A stretch of 9,719 bases of DNA, taken from Candidatus Bathyarchaeota archaeon (GTDB taxonomy: Archaea > Thermoproteota > Bathyarchaeia > Bathyarchaeales > Bathycorpusculaceae). How positions within the stretch are numbered: the first letter of the stretch is position 1; each line of letters starts with the position of its first letter. The stretch is taken from contig DAOVMU010000045.1 in assembly GCA_030630585.1 (NCBI GenBank), positions 1 to 9,719 on the forward strand, in the 5' to 3' direction. The notes below the pieces were generated by a model. That model was not told the origin of the DNA, did no database searches, and saw only the letters and a list, made by a program, of their open reading frames with translations. Both the position numbers and the translations under genes were made by a program. Of the stretch, positions 1 through 7,003 are shown in pieces.

Positions 1-1
1 A

Positions 2-757
2 ATATCATTCGTGAGCAGAAAACCAGTAGTCGTAGAAATGTCACAAAGGCTTCCGGCGACAGTGTTGCTTCTCGGTTCTTCAATGGTTGCAACTATTCTC
101 ATAGGCACTCCTATAGGAATACTTGCTGCTTCAAAGAGAGGATCTAAGAAAGATATAGTCACAATCGGCGCTGGTCTCTTCACGTGGGGCGTCCCAGTCT
201 TCTTCATCCAACTCTTGTTCATGCTGTTCTTTTCTTACTACTGGATGAAAATCTTCGGCGTCCCGCTTTTCCCTGTTAGGGGACTCTACAGCATTCCCCC
301 GCTTGCCAATCCTTTGGCATTTATGGCTGACGTAGCGTGGCATATAGGATTACCGCTTATAACCCTAGTAGTTGGTGGTTTCGGAGCTTGGGCGTTATAC
401 ACAAGAAACATCTTGTTGGACGCTCTTACACAAGACTATATAATCACAGCTAGGGCAAAAGGACTAAGTGAAAGGACCGTACTATACAGACATGCGTTCA
501 GAAGCACACTTCCACCAATAGTGACCATAATAGCTCTGTCGATTCCTGGCATAATCACAGGAGCAATGATAACAGAATGGATATTTACACTGCCTGGAAT
601 CGGAAGGTGGTACTTGGACGCCTTAACAGGCTCGGATTATCCGGTACTTCAAGCAGTGCTCTTCATGTTCGCCATTCTAACAATAATCTGCAATCTAATC
701 GCAGACCTTCTATATGGAATCCTAGACCCTCGAATACGAGTAGGCGTGAGAAGATAA
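2..757 (+). CDS. Dipeptide/oligopeptide ABC transporter permease, DppB-like (5' end missing)
   Basis: This is one of the two membrane permeases of a peptide-type ABC importer (DppB/OppB family); it forms half of the transmembrane channel. The reading frame is open through the left window edge. The residues just before the first possible GTG (base 11) continue the family's S-F-x-x-x-x-P-V pattern, so that GTG is internal and the true start lies upstream. Visible are the R-L-P-A-T segment at the start of the permease domain, about five hydrophobic helices, and the EAA-type coupling loop (A-R-A-K-G-L-S, about bases 448-470) that docks on an ATPase. The end matches the family's D-P-R-I-R-V. Full members have about 310-340 residues, so the first helix and the long external loop are missing. 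It is the first gene of an operon with the second permease (13-base gap) and two ATPases. Family assignment is secure; the substrate (peptide, sugar or other) cannot be read from sequence. Confidence 0.93.
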   Translation: MSFVSRKPVVVEMSQRLPATVLLLGSSMVATILIGTPIGILAASKRGSKKDIVTIGAGLFTWGVPVFFIQLLFMLFFSYYWMKIFGVPLFPVRGLYSIPPLANPLAFMADVAWHIGLPLITLVVGGFGAWALYTRNILLDALTQDYIITARAKGLSERTVLYRHAFRSTLPPIVTIIALSIPGIITGAMITEWIFTLPGIGRWYLDALTGSDYPVLQAVLFMFAILTIICNLIADLLYGILDPRIRVGVRR

Positions 758-770
758 GGAGAAAGCAAAA

Positions 771-2195
771 ATGGCTTCAATTTTTTCCAAAGACAAAAGA
801 ATCATATACACAAGAAGAATCCGAGAATTCTGGTTTGAATACAAAAGCAAAAGAATTGGTCTGGTAGGCCTTGCGCTAATCATAATCTACGTCCTAGTAG
901 CAGTTTTTGCTCCTTTTCTAACACCGTACAATCCGATGACCCAACCTCGATTGGCTCAAGCCACTGCAATGCCTGAATGGGTAACCGTTTTCCCAGGATA
1001 CCAAGACTATGGAAAAACCCAAAGAGAAATCCTCAACTGGAACGTGGAAAAGGGCTCCGAATTTGTTGAGGGATGGGGAAGCTCTGCTGAAATACAATAC
1101 GAAGCAAGAGACACACAACTAGTTCAAGTAGAGTTAAGCAGTCAATTTTCGTATATGCAAATGGCTCCAAACGAGTTTTTCACACTATTCAGGTATGAAG
1201 TAGCAAACATCAAAGACATAGAGTGTTCCATTGCACTATCAATTACCCCTCCTGAAGCAAACAGTTCTTACATTTTTTGGAGATCAGGAACACTGAGTGC
1301 TGAAAAATCACAAGACGTTACTGTCGACTCCAAAGACCCTATATTCATAAAGAGATTAGGATTTAAACTTCAAGAAAACGTTGGCAACATAGTCTTCTCC
1401 CAAAAAGGAGACTACACATTTATTCTGCTAATACAATTCAGGCCATTGTCAAATGATGCAATGGCTAAAGTGGTTATAGAAAACAGCCAAATCGTCCTAT
1501 TGGGACGCGTACATGGAATTCTAGGTACAGACTACCTAGCAAAGGACATCTGGTCACACCTTGTTTGGGGTAGTCGAATTTCCTTGTCAATAGGCTTACT
1601 TGCAGCCCTCGTGGGAACCGTTATAGGTATATTCGTGGGAGTCACATCCGGATATCTCGGCGGATTGACCGACGAGGTACTTATGCGCACAGTTGATGTA
1701 CTCTTGTGTCTACCACTATTACCACTACTGCTAGCACTTGTCCATCTCTACGGAAGAAATGTGTACTACATAGTTCTGTTCATAGGAATTTTTGGTTGGC
1801 AAGGTCTAGCCCGAGTAATAAGGTCTCAGACCTTATCCATCAGGGAAACACCATACATCGAATCAGCTAGAGCCTCGGGCGCCAGCGGCTTCTACATAAT
1901 GCAGAAACACATAGTCCCAAATATAATCCCAGTAGCTTTTGCATCTATGGTTCTAGCAGTCCCAAGTGCCATTCTTTTCGAGGCAGCATTAAGCTTTCTT
2001 GGCTTTGGTGATCCCAGGGTAGTAACATGGGGGATGATGCTTCAACACGCCTTTGGATTTGGAGGATTCAGTCAACTAGCTTGGTGGTGGATAGTACCTC
2101 CTGGACTAGCCATCATAGGCTTATGCATGGCCTTCGTATTCATTGGACACGCCTTCGACGAGATTGTAAATCCAAGGCTGAGGAGAAGACGATAA
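771..2195 (+). CDS. Dipeptide/oligopeptide ABC transporter permease, DppC-like, with a large extracytoplasmic insertion
   Basis: This is the second permease subunit of the importer. It begins with an ATG placed 9 bases after AAGGAG (756-761). Residues 1-29 are cytoplasmic and basic, helix 1 spans about 30-50, and Y-N-P follows at 53-55. The conserved H-G-I-L-G-T-D-Y-L-A-K-D motif begins at residue 248, followed by the usual permease domain with about five helices. The EAA coupling loop starts at E364 (E-S-A-R-A-S-G-A-S-G). Typical DppC proteins have about 300 residues and only some 25-35 between helix 1 and the H-x-L-G-T-D motif. Here the spacing is about 190, giving 474 residues in total. 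The extra segment is polar, with alternating hydrophobic strands and aromatic residues, and lies on the outside of the membrane. It looks like a beta-sandwich, perhaps contacting the binding protein or substrate; that role is inference. The stop codon directly abuts the next start. Confidence 0.95.
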   Translation: MASIFSKDKRIIYTRRIREFWFEYKSKRIGLVGLALIIIYVLVAVFAPFLTPYNPMTQPRLAQATAMPEWVTVFPGYQDYGKTQREILNWNVEKGSEFVEGWGSSAEIQYEARDTQLVQVELSSQFSYMQMAPNEFFTLFRYEVANIKDIECSIALSITPPEANSSYIFWRSGTLSAEKSQDVTVDSKDPIFIKRLGFKLQENVGNIVFSQKGDYTFILLIQFRPLSNDAMAKVVIENSQIVLLGRVHGILGTDYLAKDIWSHLVWGSRISLSIGLLAALVGTVIGIFVGVTSGYLGGLTDEVLMRTVDVLLCLPLLPLLLALVHLYGRNVYYIVLFIGIFGWQGLARVIRSQTLSIRETPYIESARASGASGFYIMQKHIVPNIIPVAFASMVLAVPSAILFEAALSFLGFGDPRVVTWGMMLQHAFGFGGFSQLAWWWIVPPGLAIIGLCMAFVFIGHAFDEIVNPRLRRRR

Positions 2196-3164
2196 ATGGC
2201 ATTACTAGATGTTGAGAACCTCAAAATGTATTACGGGACATTGAGAGGACAAGTCAGAGCAGTTGATGACGTAAGCTTTCAAGTAGCCTCAAAAGAATCC
2301 CTAGGACTAGCAGGCGAATCTGGATGTGGAAAAACAAGTGTAGCTCTCACTATACTTAGGTTGCTGCCATGGAACGCCAAAATAGTAGGTGGAAGCATAA
2401 AGCTAGCAGGCGAAGACGTTGTAAAAATGAGAGAATCGCAGCTCCAGAAGGAAATCCGTTGGAAAAGAATCTCCATGATATTCCAAGGCGCTATGAACGC
2501 ACTGCACCCAACATATACCATAGGCGCCCAAATAACAGAGGCCATACTCACGCATGAAAAAGTTGGAAAAGAAGAAGCTTTGGAGAGAGCCACCAAGCTT
2601 ATAGAACTCGTTGGAATGGAACCCTCAAGAGTTAAGCGATATCCCCATGAACTCAGCGGAGGAATGAAACAACGAGCCGTAACTGCTATGGCCTTAGCTT
2701 GTAATCCAGATCTAGTTATAGCAGACGAACCCACCACCGCATTAGACGTAATTGTGCAAGCACAAGTACTGGAAGTCATGAAAGACCTGCGAAACCGACT
2801 GGGCATATCTATGTTAGTAATTTCACATGACCTAGCACTAATTGCGGAAACCTGCAACAAGATTGCAATTATGTATGCAGGCAAGATAATAGAAAACGGA
2901 GATGTAGCCTACATCTTTAAAGAACCACTGCACCCTTATACGCAAAAACTAATCACGGCTTTTCCAAGTGTCATAGGACCCAGAACCGAACTTTCATCTA
3001 TCCATGGATTTCCACCAGACTTGTTAAATCCTCCACCTGGATGCAGATTTCACCCAAGATGCGAACATGCAATGGAAATCTGCCGCAAGAAAGAACCACC
3101 ACTCATAGAAATTGGTAACAATAGATATGTAGCATGTCACCTTCATGAAGGGAGAAAAACTTGA
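2196..3164 (+). CDS. Peptide-type ABC transporter ATPase, DppD-like
   Basis: This is a cytoplasmic ATPase that, with the following gene, powers the importer. Of 322 residues, the order is Walker A G-E-S-G-C-G-K-T-S (40-48), Q-loop Q97, signature L-S-G-G-M (153-157), Walker B L-V-I-A-D-E (173-178), D-loop to D184 and switch histidine H211. The C-terminal oligopeptide/dipeptide extension has H-P-Y-T and P-P-P-G-C-R-F-H-P-R-C. Cysteines C283, C289, C296 and C314 form C-x5-C-x6-C-x17-C, the motif reported to hold a 4Fe-4S cluster in Dpp ATPases. The fifth signature residue is Met rather than Gln, which is common in DppD. The ATG directly follows the permease stop, with GAGGAG (2180-2185) 10 bases before it. 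The gene overlaps the next one by TTGA. A 39-base stretch near its end is identical to the matching part of the next gene. Confidence 0.95.
   Translation: MALLDVENLKMYYGTLRGQVRAVDDVSFQVASKESLGLAGESGCGKTSVALTILRLLPWNAKIVGGSIKLAGEDVVKMRESQLQKEIRWKRISMIFQGAMNALHPTYTIGAQITEAILTHEKVGKEEALERATKLIELVGMEPSRVKRYPHELSGGMKQRAVTAMALACNPDLVIADEPTTALDVIVQAQVLEVMKDLRNRLGISMLVISHDLALIAETCNKIAIMYAGKIIENGDVAYIFKEPLHPYTQKLITAFPSVIGPRTELSSIHGFPPDLLNPPPGCRFHPRCEHAMEICRKKEPPLIEIGNNRYVACHLHEGRKT
3072..3110 (+). repeat. 39-bp exact direct repeat, copy 1 (end of dppD-like gene)
   Basis: These 39 bases are identical to 4070-4108 and lie in the same codon phase. They encode the part of the C-terminal extension around the third cysteine (M-E-I-C-R-K-K-E-P-P-L-I-E). 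A shorter shared stretch (CCTGGATGCAGATTT) lies upstream in both genes. Identity at synonymous positions, while the rest of the two genes differs, points to gene conversion or very recent exchange. Confidence 0.9.
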
Positions 3165-4156
3165 AAGATATAGCAATCGAAACCCGAGATTTGGTAAAAC
3201 ATTTCCCAATAAAACTGGGTTTCTTTCAAACCCTACGTACCAAAGAAGCCCCAAAAGTCCACGCAGTAGATGGAGTAAGCCTACGCATAAAGAAGGGAGA
3301 AATCCTCGGACTTGTAGGCGAAAGCGGCTGCGGAAAAACCACCACAGGAAAGGTACTAGTTGGACTGCTTGAACCCACTGGAGGGCAAGTGTTCTTTGGA
3401 GGTACTGACTTGGCAAGTCTTCCTGATAAAGAAATGCGGAAGCTACGACGAAAAATACAAATAATATTCCAAGATCCGTACGAATCCTTAGACCCAAGAA
3501 TGAGTGTCTACGACATTGTTGCGGAGCCTGTGCGAATCCAAAAAGTCGTGAAAAGCGAAAGAGAAGTAGGCGAGAAAGTGAGAAAAGCCCTGGAAGAGTT
3601 TGACCTAGTTCCCCCAGAAGAATACATGTACAGATTTCCTCATGAACTAAGCGGCGGCCAAAGACAACGAGTATCCATAGCCAGATCTTTCGTTCTAGAT
3701 CCCGAGTTTCTCGTAGCCGACGAACCCGTGTCAATGCTCGATGCTTCCATCAGAAGTGAAGTCTTAAAGCTATTGCTAACAATGCAGAAGAAACTACACA
3801 CATCATTTCTCTACATAACCCATGACATAGCGTTAGCTCGACACATGTGCAATCGAATTGCAGTCATGTACCTAGGCAAAGTTGTCGAACAAGGACTCAC
3901 TGAAGACGTGATACACAAGCCACTTCACCCATACACAGATGCCCTAATCGCTGCAGTGCCAGTTCCAGACCCAACAGCAAGACGCATCAGAGTTACCATA
4001 CAAGGAGAGGTCCCCAGCGCAATCAATCCCCCGCCTGGATGCAGATTTAGTACACGATGCCCCCACGTCATGGAAATCTGCCGCAAGAAAGAACCACCAC
4101 TCATAGAAGTTGCTGAAAACAGACAAGTAGCGTGCCATCTACACACAAAAAAATAG
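3161..4156 (+). CDS. Peptide-type ABC transporter ATPase, DppF-like
   Basis: This is the second ATPase of the importer and is expected to pair with the preceding one. It has 331 residues: Walker A G-E-S-G-C-G-K-T-T (53-61), Q-loop Q104 in F-Q-D-P, signature L-S-G-G-Q (163-167), Walker B F-L-V-A-D-E (183-188), D194 and switch H221. The F-Q-D-P-Y-E-S-L-D-P-R and L-S-G-G-Q-R-Q-R stretches are typical of DppF/OppF. The C-terminus again has four cysteines (C294, C300, C307, C325) with the C-x5-C-x6-C-x17-C spacing of the family's Fe-S site. The start is TTG, overlapping the previous stop as TTGA, with GGGAG (3150-3154) 6 bases upstream; this geometry indicates translational coupling. It is the last clear gene of the operon. 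The D-loop region reads P-V-S-M-L-D-A-S instead of P-T-S-x-L-D, a normal DppF variant. Confidence 0.95.
   Translation: MKDIAIETRDLVKHFPIKLGFFQTLRTKEAPKVHAVDGVSLRIKKGEILGLVGESGCGKTTTGKVLVGLLEPTGGQVFFGGTDLASLPDKEMRKLRRKIQIIFQDPYESLDPRMSVYDIVAEPVRIQKVVKSEREVGEKVRKALEEFDLVPPEEYMYRFPHELSGGQRQRVSIARSFVLDPEFLVADEPVSMLDASIRSEVLKLLLTMQKKLHTSFLYITHDIALARHMCNRIAVMYLGKVVEQGLTEDVIHKPLHPYTDALIAAVPVPDPTARRIRVTIQGEVPSAINPPPGCRFSTRCPHVMEICRKKEPPLIEVAENRQVACHLHTKK
4070..4108 (+). repeat. 39-bp exact direct repeat, copy 2 (end of dppF-like gene)
   Basis: This is the second copy of the in-phase repeat also found at 3072-3110; bases on both flanks differ. It covers the same part of the cysteine-rich extension. 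Homologous recombination between the copies could in principle fuse the two ATPase genes. Confidence 0.9.
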
Positions 4157-4157
4157 A

Positions 4158-4177
4158 CTGCCTCCTTTTCCTCCTAG
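4158..4177 (+). terminator. Possible pyrimidine-rich terminator after the transporter operon
   Basis: A tract of C and T (CCTCCTTTTCCTCCT) begins a few bases after the stop of the last operon gene. Archaeal transcripts often end at such U-rich tracts without a hairpin. The T run is short, so this is only a candidate. Confidence 0.25.
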
Positions 4178-4198
4178 AAAAAACGCAAACATCCAGAC

Positions 4199-4207
4199 AA
4201 ATTTATC
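4199..4207 (+). promoter_or_regulatory. TATA-box candidate for the four-helix membrane protein
   Basis: AAATTTATC fits an archaeal TATA box. A transcript start about 26 bases downstream would fall near 4229-4231, only 7-20 bases before the possible start codons. That implies a leaderless or nearly leaderless message separate from the transporter operon. Confidence 0.5.
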
Positions 4208-4237
4208 TAGGAAAAGAAGCCCCCTTACTAACAGTGT

Positions 4238-4672
4238 TTGGTGGAACTCGTGAGACACAATGCTAAGAGAACAGGTTATCCATACTCTAGGAACAGAGTG
4301 ATTCTAAGCGCCATAATCGCTATACTATCCATGTTTTTAGCTATCACACTATTGCTAGATGAAACAAGCCTACTGCTCTATTTTTTCCTCTCAACGCTTA
4401 TAGTTGCAGTCATTACATTCTTCATAAAAAAACGTCTTTACCCTCTTCTCGTTAGTGAAAATCTCCAAAGCAAAACCGAAAAAGAAAAGAAACTTGCCTC
4501 ATGGAAAACACTGTTAATCACAGCTTCCATGTTAATTGGATCTATATTGATTCCATTACTCTTAGCTAGAGTCCTAAGCGGACCTGCCTGGATAATAATG
4601 ATTACAAGCTTCATGTCCGGCGTCAGCATCTCTGAAATAGTACTTTACATCAAAGCAAGCAGCAAACGTTAA
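4238..4672 (+). CDS. Small four-helix membrane protein, function unknown
   Basis: I do not recognise a family. The protein has up to 144 residues, with a basic N-terminus (about 20 residues, several Arg and Lys) and four predicted membrane helices near 21-41, 46-63, 90-111 and 116-137. The second and third helices are joined by a charged cytoplasmic-looking loop rich in Lys and Glu. By the positive-inside rule, both ends and the middle loop face the cytoplasm. The start is uncertain among TTG 4238, GTG 4241 and GTG 4250. No good ribosome site precedes the first two, while a GGTGG lies 5 bases before the third. A TATA-like box at 4199 supports its own, nearly leaderless transcription. It lies 81 bases after the ATPase gene on the same strand and converges on the orphan ATPase; any link to transport is guesswork. 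Confidence 0.7.
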   Translation: MVELVRHNAKRTGYPYSRNRVILSAIIAILSMFLAITLLLDETSLLLYFFLSTLIVAVITFFIKKRLYPLLVSENLQSKTEKEKKLASWKTLLITASMLIGSILIPLLLARVLSGPAWIIMITSFMSGVSISEIVLYIKASSKR

Positions 4673-4741
4673 GAGCCAAGAAAATCGGACACAGCACAAA
4701 GCCAACTCTTGATCCGCCACGCTACCACATAATTCATTAGC

Positions 4742-5743
4742 CTAACTCTTCTTCAGACTTCGTATTGCGTCCCCACGTAAACAAGCCACAAAATGTTTAG
4801 GTTCAATCTCGGTCAATTCAGGCACCTTTTGGCTACAAACAGACTGTGCATATTTGCATCTTGGATGAAACTTACACCCAGAAATCTGATAAGGTGGACT
4901 AGGAGGTTCACCAGATATCCCTTCAAACGCGAAGAAATCGCGGTCAATTCTCGGAATGGCCACTAAAAGACCCCTAGTAAACGGGTGCAAAGGCTTGTGG
5001 AAAATCGCGTTAACATCACTGTGTTCGACAATTTCTCCAGCGTACATAACATAAACACGATCCGCCATTTCAGCTACAACTCCCAAGTTATGAGTAATCA
5101 AAAGCATAGAGAGCCCAAAATGCCTTTTCATCGCCTTCAGAAGCTCCAAAATCTGCCTCTGCACCGTCACATCCAGCGAACTCGTTGGCTCATCAGCTAC
5201 AAGCAGTGACGGATTACGTATAAGAGCCATCGCAAGCAGAATACGTTGACCTTCTCCACCACTAAACTGATGCCTAAAATCACGAGAGCGCTCTTTAGCA
5301 TCAGCGATCTCTACCTTCCCCAAATGCTCTATAACCAACTTCATTATTTTTTCGCTCTCAGCTTTCTTATATTCCTCCAGAGTTTCGCCAGTTTGATATC
5401 CAATCATATCTAAAGGATGAAGAGAAGCGATCGGGTTTTGAGTTATTAGAGAAATTTGCGTTCCTCTAATCTTCCTTATCTCTTCTTTAGACAGTTTCAT
5501 CAAATCTCTACCCTTAAACAAAACTTCTCCTTCAACCTTCCAAAGAGGTTTAGCCTCCCCTATAGGTTGAAGAATCCCCAAAACTGCAAAAGCAGTAACG
5601 GTCTTTCCAGCACCCGTCTCTCCAACAAGTCCAATAGTTTCACCGCTACCTATTGTAAGATTCACTCCATCGACTATTTTCACTAGGTCCCCGTTAGTAC
5701 GTTTCGACACCCTAATGTTCTTGGCACTCAACAAAGGCTTCAT
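4742..5743 (-). CDS. Orphan peptide-type ABC transporter ATPase, DppD-like
   Basis: This is a second DppD/OppD-type ATPase, separate from the operon and on the other strand, with no permease or DppF partner next to it here. From the ATG at 5743 it has 333 residues: Walker A G-E-T-G-A-G-K-T (41-48), Q-loop Q102, signature F-S-G-G-E (160-164), Walker B L-L-V-A-D-E (180-185), D191 and H218. The C-terminal extension has C290, C296, C303 and C321 in the Fe-S-type spacing C-x5-C-x6-C-x17-C. I prefer this ATG because GAGG (5752-5755) sits 8 bases before it and M-K-P-L-L-S-A-K-N-I-R-V matches the family's usual beginning; a GTG at 5761 would add six residues. The signature departs from L-S-G-G-Q at both ends, but all catalytic residues are present, so it should be active. 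It may serve a transporter encoded elsewhere or swap with the operon's DppD. Confidence 0.93.
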   Translation of the reverse strand: MKPLLSAKNIRVSKRTNGDLVKIVDGVNLTIGSGETIGLVGETGAGKTVTAFAVLGILQPIGEAKPLWKVEGEVLFKGRDLMKLSKEEIRKIRGTQISLITQNPIASLHPLDMIGYQTGETLEEYKKAESEKIMKLVIEHLGKVEIADAKERSRDFRHQFSGGEGQRILLAMALIRNPSLLVADEPTSSLDVTVQRQILELLKAMKRHFGLSMLLITHNLGVVAEMADRVYVMYAGEIVEHSDVNAIFHKPLHPFTRGLLVAIPRIDRDFFAFEGISGEPPSPPYQISGCKFHPRCKYAQSVCSQKVPELTEIEPKHFVACLRGDAIRSLKKS

Positions 5744-5791
5744 TGCACTTTCCTCGTTCACTGGTTGTTTATCTAGCAGAAAGCGATTCGT

Positions 5792-5801
5792 ATCTTAAAT
5801 C
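5792..5801 (-). promoter_or_regulatory. TATA-box candidate for the orphan ATPase
   Basis: On the - strand this reads GATTTAAGAT. A start about 26 bases downstream would be near 5770, leaving a leader of roughly 27 bases that contains the GAGG ribosome site of the ATG at 5743. Confidence 0.4.
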
Positions 5802-5942
5802 TTCTTCTAAGCAGTGAAGAAGCAATCGTCAGAAATGGTTCAGCACAGGCCTACGGTTATCACTTCGCTTAAAACTACTACACCAAACCTTTCCTTGACA
5901 CCTTCAGAGTCAAAGCTTCACCATACAACTAATTATTAGTTA

Positions 5943-5952
5943 CATTTATTAT
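5943..5952 (+). promoter_or_regulatory. TATA-box candidate for the membrane-anchored beta-rich protein
   Basis: CATTTATTAT lies in an AT-rich patch. A transcript start about 26 bases on would fall near 5973, shortly before the frame opens at 5994. This fits translation beginning well upstream of the GTG at 6048. Confidence 0.35.
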
Positions 5953-6047
5953 CACCAACTTCAACATTAAACTCAGATATAACGGCTGAATAGGGCGGAA
6001 GTACCTTCAACAAAATAATTGTCACCGCAGGCTTAATTCTAATAACT

Positions 6048-6557
6048 GTGGGAATCGTGATTATGGTATTCCCAGCACAAGAAACCAGCTTTGAAACAGT
6101 CACTGTAAAGACATGGAACCTGCAGCAACGAACAATAGCACCTCAAAACTCGACGTTTTACGGGAGCTCTATGCAATCCGGAATGTGGTTTCAACTAAAT
6201 ATATCTTCATCAGATTCCGTGAAAGTAATAATATCCATTGTCCAACATCTTGGAGGTCCAGAGAAAGACACAGTTGCAGGCCCTTTTATAGGAACCAGCT
6301 TTCACCAAAAAGCGACAGTTTCTGTCACAGCAACATATTGGATAGATATATACAATGAAAACCCTACTCCGGTAACTCTTTATGGAAACGTTCTTGTACA
6401 GCAGGAAAAAACGAACTACCACACGATTTACCCTTACGTCATTCCAGGTTTTCTGATAATGCTTGGAGGCATAACCACATTGCTTTTTGGAATCTTCAAA
6501 AGGCCTAGAAAACTTTCAAAATCTAGAAGTAAGCACAAAAAGAAAATCGAAAGTTAA
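6048..6557 (+). CDS. Membrane-anchored extracytoplasmic beta-rich protein, unknown function (start uncertain)
   Basis: From the first usual start codon (GTG 6048) the protein has 169 residues. The frame is open back to 5994, and the codons before the GTG encode K-I-I-V-T-A-G-L-I-L-I-T-V, an obvious continuation of an N-terminal helix. The real start probably lies near 6012-6020, although no ATG, GTG or TTG is present there. The middle part (about 25-125) is polar and strand-rich (N-I-S-S-S-D-S-V-K-V-I-I-S, Y-W-I-D-I-Y-N, V-T-L-Y-G-N-V) and should lie outside the cell. A second helix spans about 129-150 (I-P-G-F-L-I-M-L-G-G), followed by a basic tail rich in Lys and Arg. The helix-beta domain-helix-basic tail layout recalls hypothetical proteins common in related archaea. 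A GOLD-like fold is possible but unproven. Confidence 0.75.
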   Translation: MGIVIMVFPAQETSFETVTVKTWNLQQRTIAPQNSTFYGSSMQSGMWFQLNISSSDSVKVIISIVQHLGGPEKDTVAGPFIGTSFHQKATVSVTATYWIDIYNENPTPVTLYGNVLVQQEKTNYHTIYPYVIPGFLIMLGGITTLLFGIFKRPRKLSKSRSKHKKKIES

Positions 6558-6651
6558 TAGTTTTGCCTTCACATCGAAAGTTCTCTATAAAGACGGAACA
6601 ACAAATCAAAGTAGCTTGCACAGAGTGACTTGGATTTGTGAACTACAAAAA

Positions 6652-6660
6652 GTATAAAAA
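6652..6660 (+). promoter_or_regulatory. TATA box of the zinc-ribbon gene
   Basis: GTATAAAAA, preceded by more A residues, is the best TATA-box match in the window. The expected transcript start is near 6680, giving a leader of about 35 bases with AGAGG at 6701-6705. Confidence 0.6.
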
Positions 6661-6714
6661 ACTCTGTCACAACAAATTAACTCGTTCGAAAAACATGTAC
6701 AGAGGCTTTACGTC

Positions 6715-6903
6715 ATGGCGGCGTGGAATAAAATAACTATAATGCAAAACCTTGTCAGCCGCTTAGATGGTGTACCAAAGTGCGAAATCTGTGGTCAACA
6801 CTTATGTGTTGGCGAGAAGGCTTGGGCACACATATGCCCACGAAAACGTGAAACATACACCGTCTACTACTGTACAGGTTGCTACACAAAACTCTGGATA
6901 TGA
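6715..6903 (+). CDS. Small zinc-ribbon-like protein, unknown function
   Basis: This is a 62-residue protein with C23-x2-C26, then C31, H39 and C41, and a final C53-x2-C56. The two C-x2-C pairs about 26 residues apart are the usual zinc-ribbon or treble-clef arrangement; the extra Cys and His could bind a second metal or substitute for ligands. The segment between holds basic and aromatic residues, as in nucleic-acid-binding ribbons, but the partner is unknown. The ATG follows AGAGG by 9 bases, and a strong TATA box lies at 6652, so despite its size it looks like a real, singly transcribed gene. The frame upstream of the ATG is open for about 19 codons but has no usual start. It converges on the DUF5752-like gene about 100 bases downstream. 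Confidence 0.75.
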   Translation: MAAWNKITIMQNLVSRLDGVPKCEICGQHLCVGEKAWAHICPRKRETYTVYYCTGCYTKLWI

Positions 6904-7003
6904 GAACTGCTAAAGCTGTTTATGCTCGTGCCCACATGATCGGGCTTATTCGAAAACAAAATGAACCAAAAATCCAGCTCACATGAATTTTAATTCCACA
7001 TGC

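Larger units (their letters stand above)
5762..5993. other. Gene-poor stretch between divergent genes
   Basis: About 230 bases separate the orphan ATPase from the open frame of the next membrane protein. Apart from the two promoter candidates inside it, I see no convincing reading frame, RNA gene or long repeat. Stops occur in all frames and no decayed gene is recognisable. Confidence 0.6.

Noticed and set aside
2279..2884. 201-residue open frame on the - strand
   Set aside because: It lies wholly opposite the DppD-like gene, has low-complexity composition and no recognisable motif; the + strand frame shows all ATPase motifs.
3024..3734. 236-residue open frame on the - strand
   Set aside because: It is antisense to both ATPase genes and rich in Arg and Leu as expected from a shadow frame. 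A piece of it recurs at 3944-4138 only because of the 39-bp repeat.
4673..4741. Possible small RNA or tRNA remnant between convergent genes
   Set aside because: The 69 bases show no stable paired arms, promoter or conserved RNA motif that I could recognise.
5744..5761. GTG start adding six residues to the orphan ATPase
   Set aside because: The added stretch contains the ribosome site of the ATG at 5743, and the family normally begins at that ATG.
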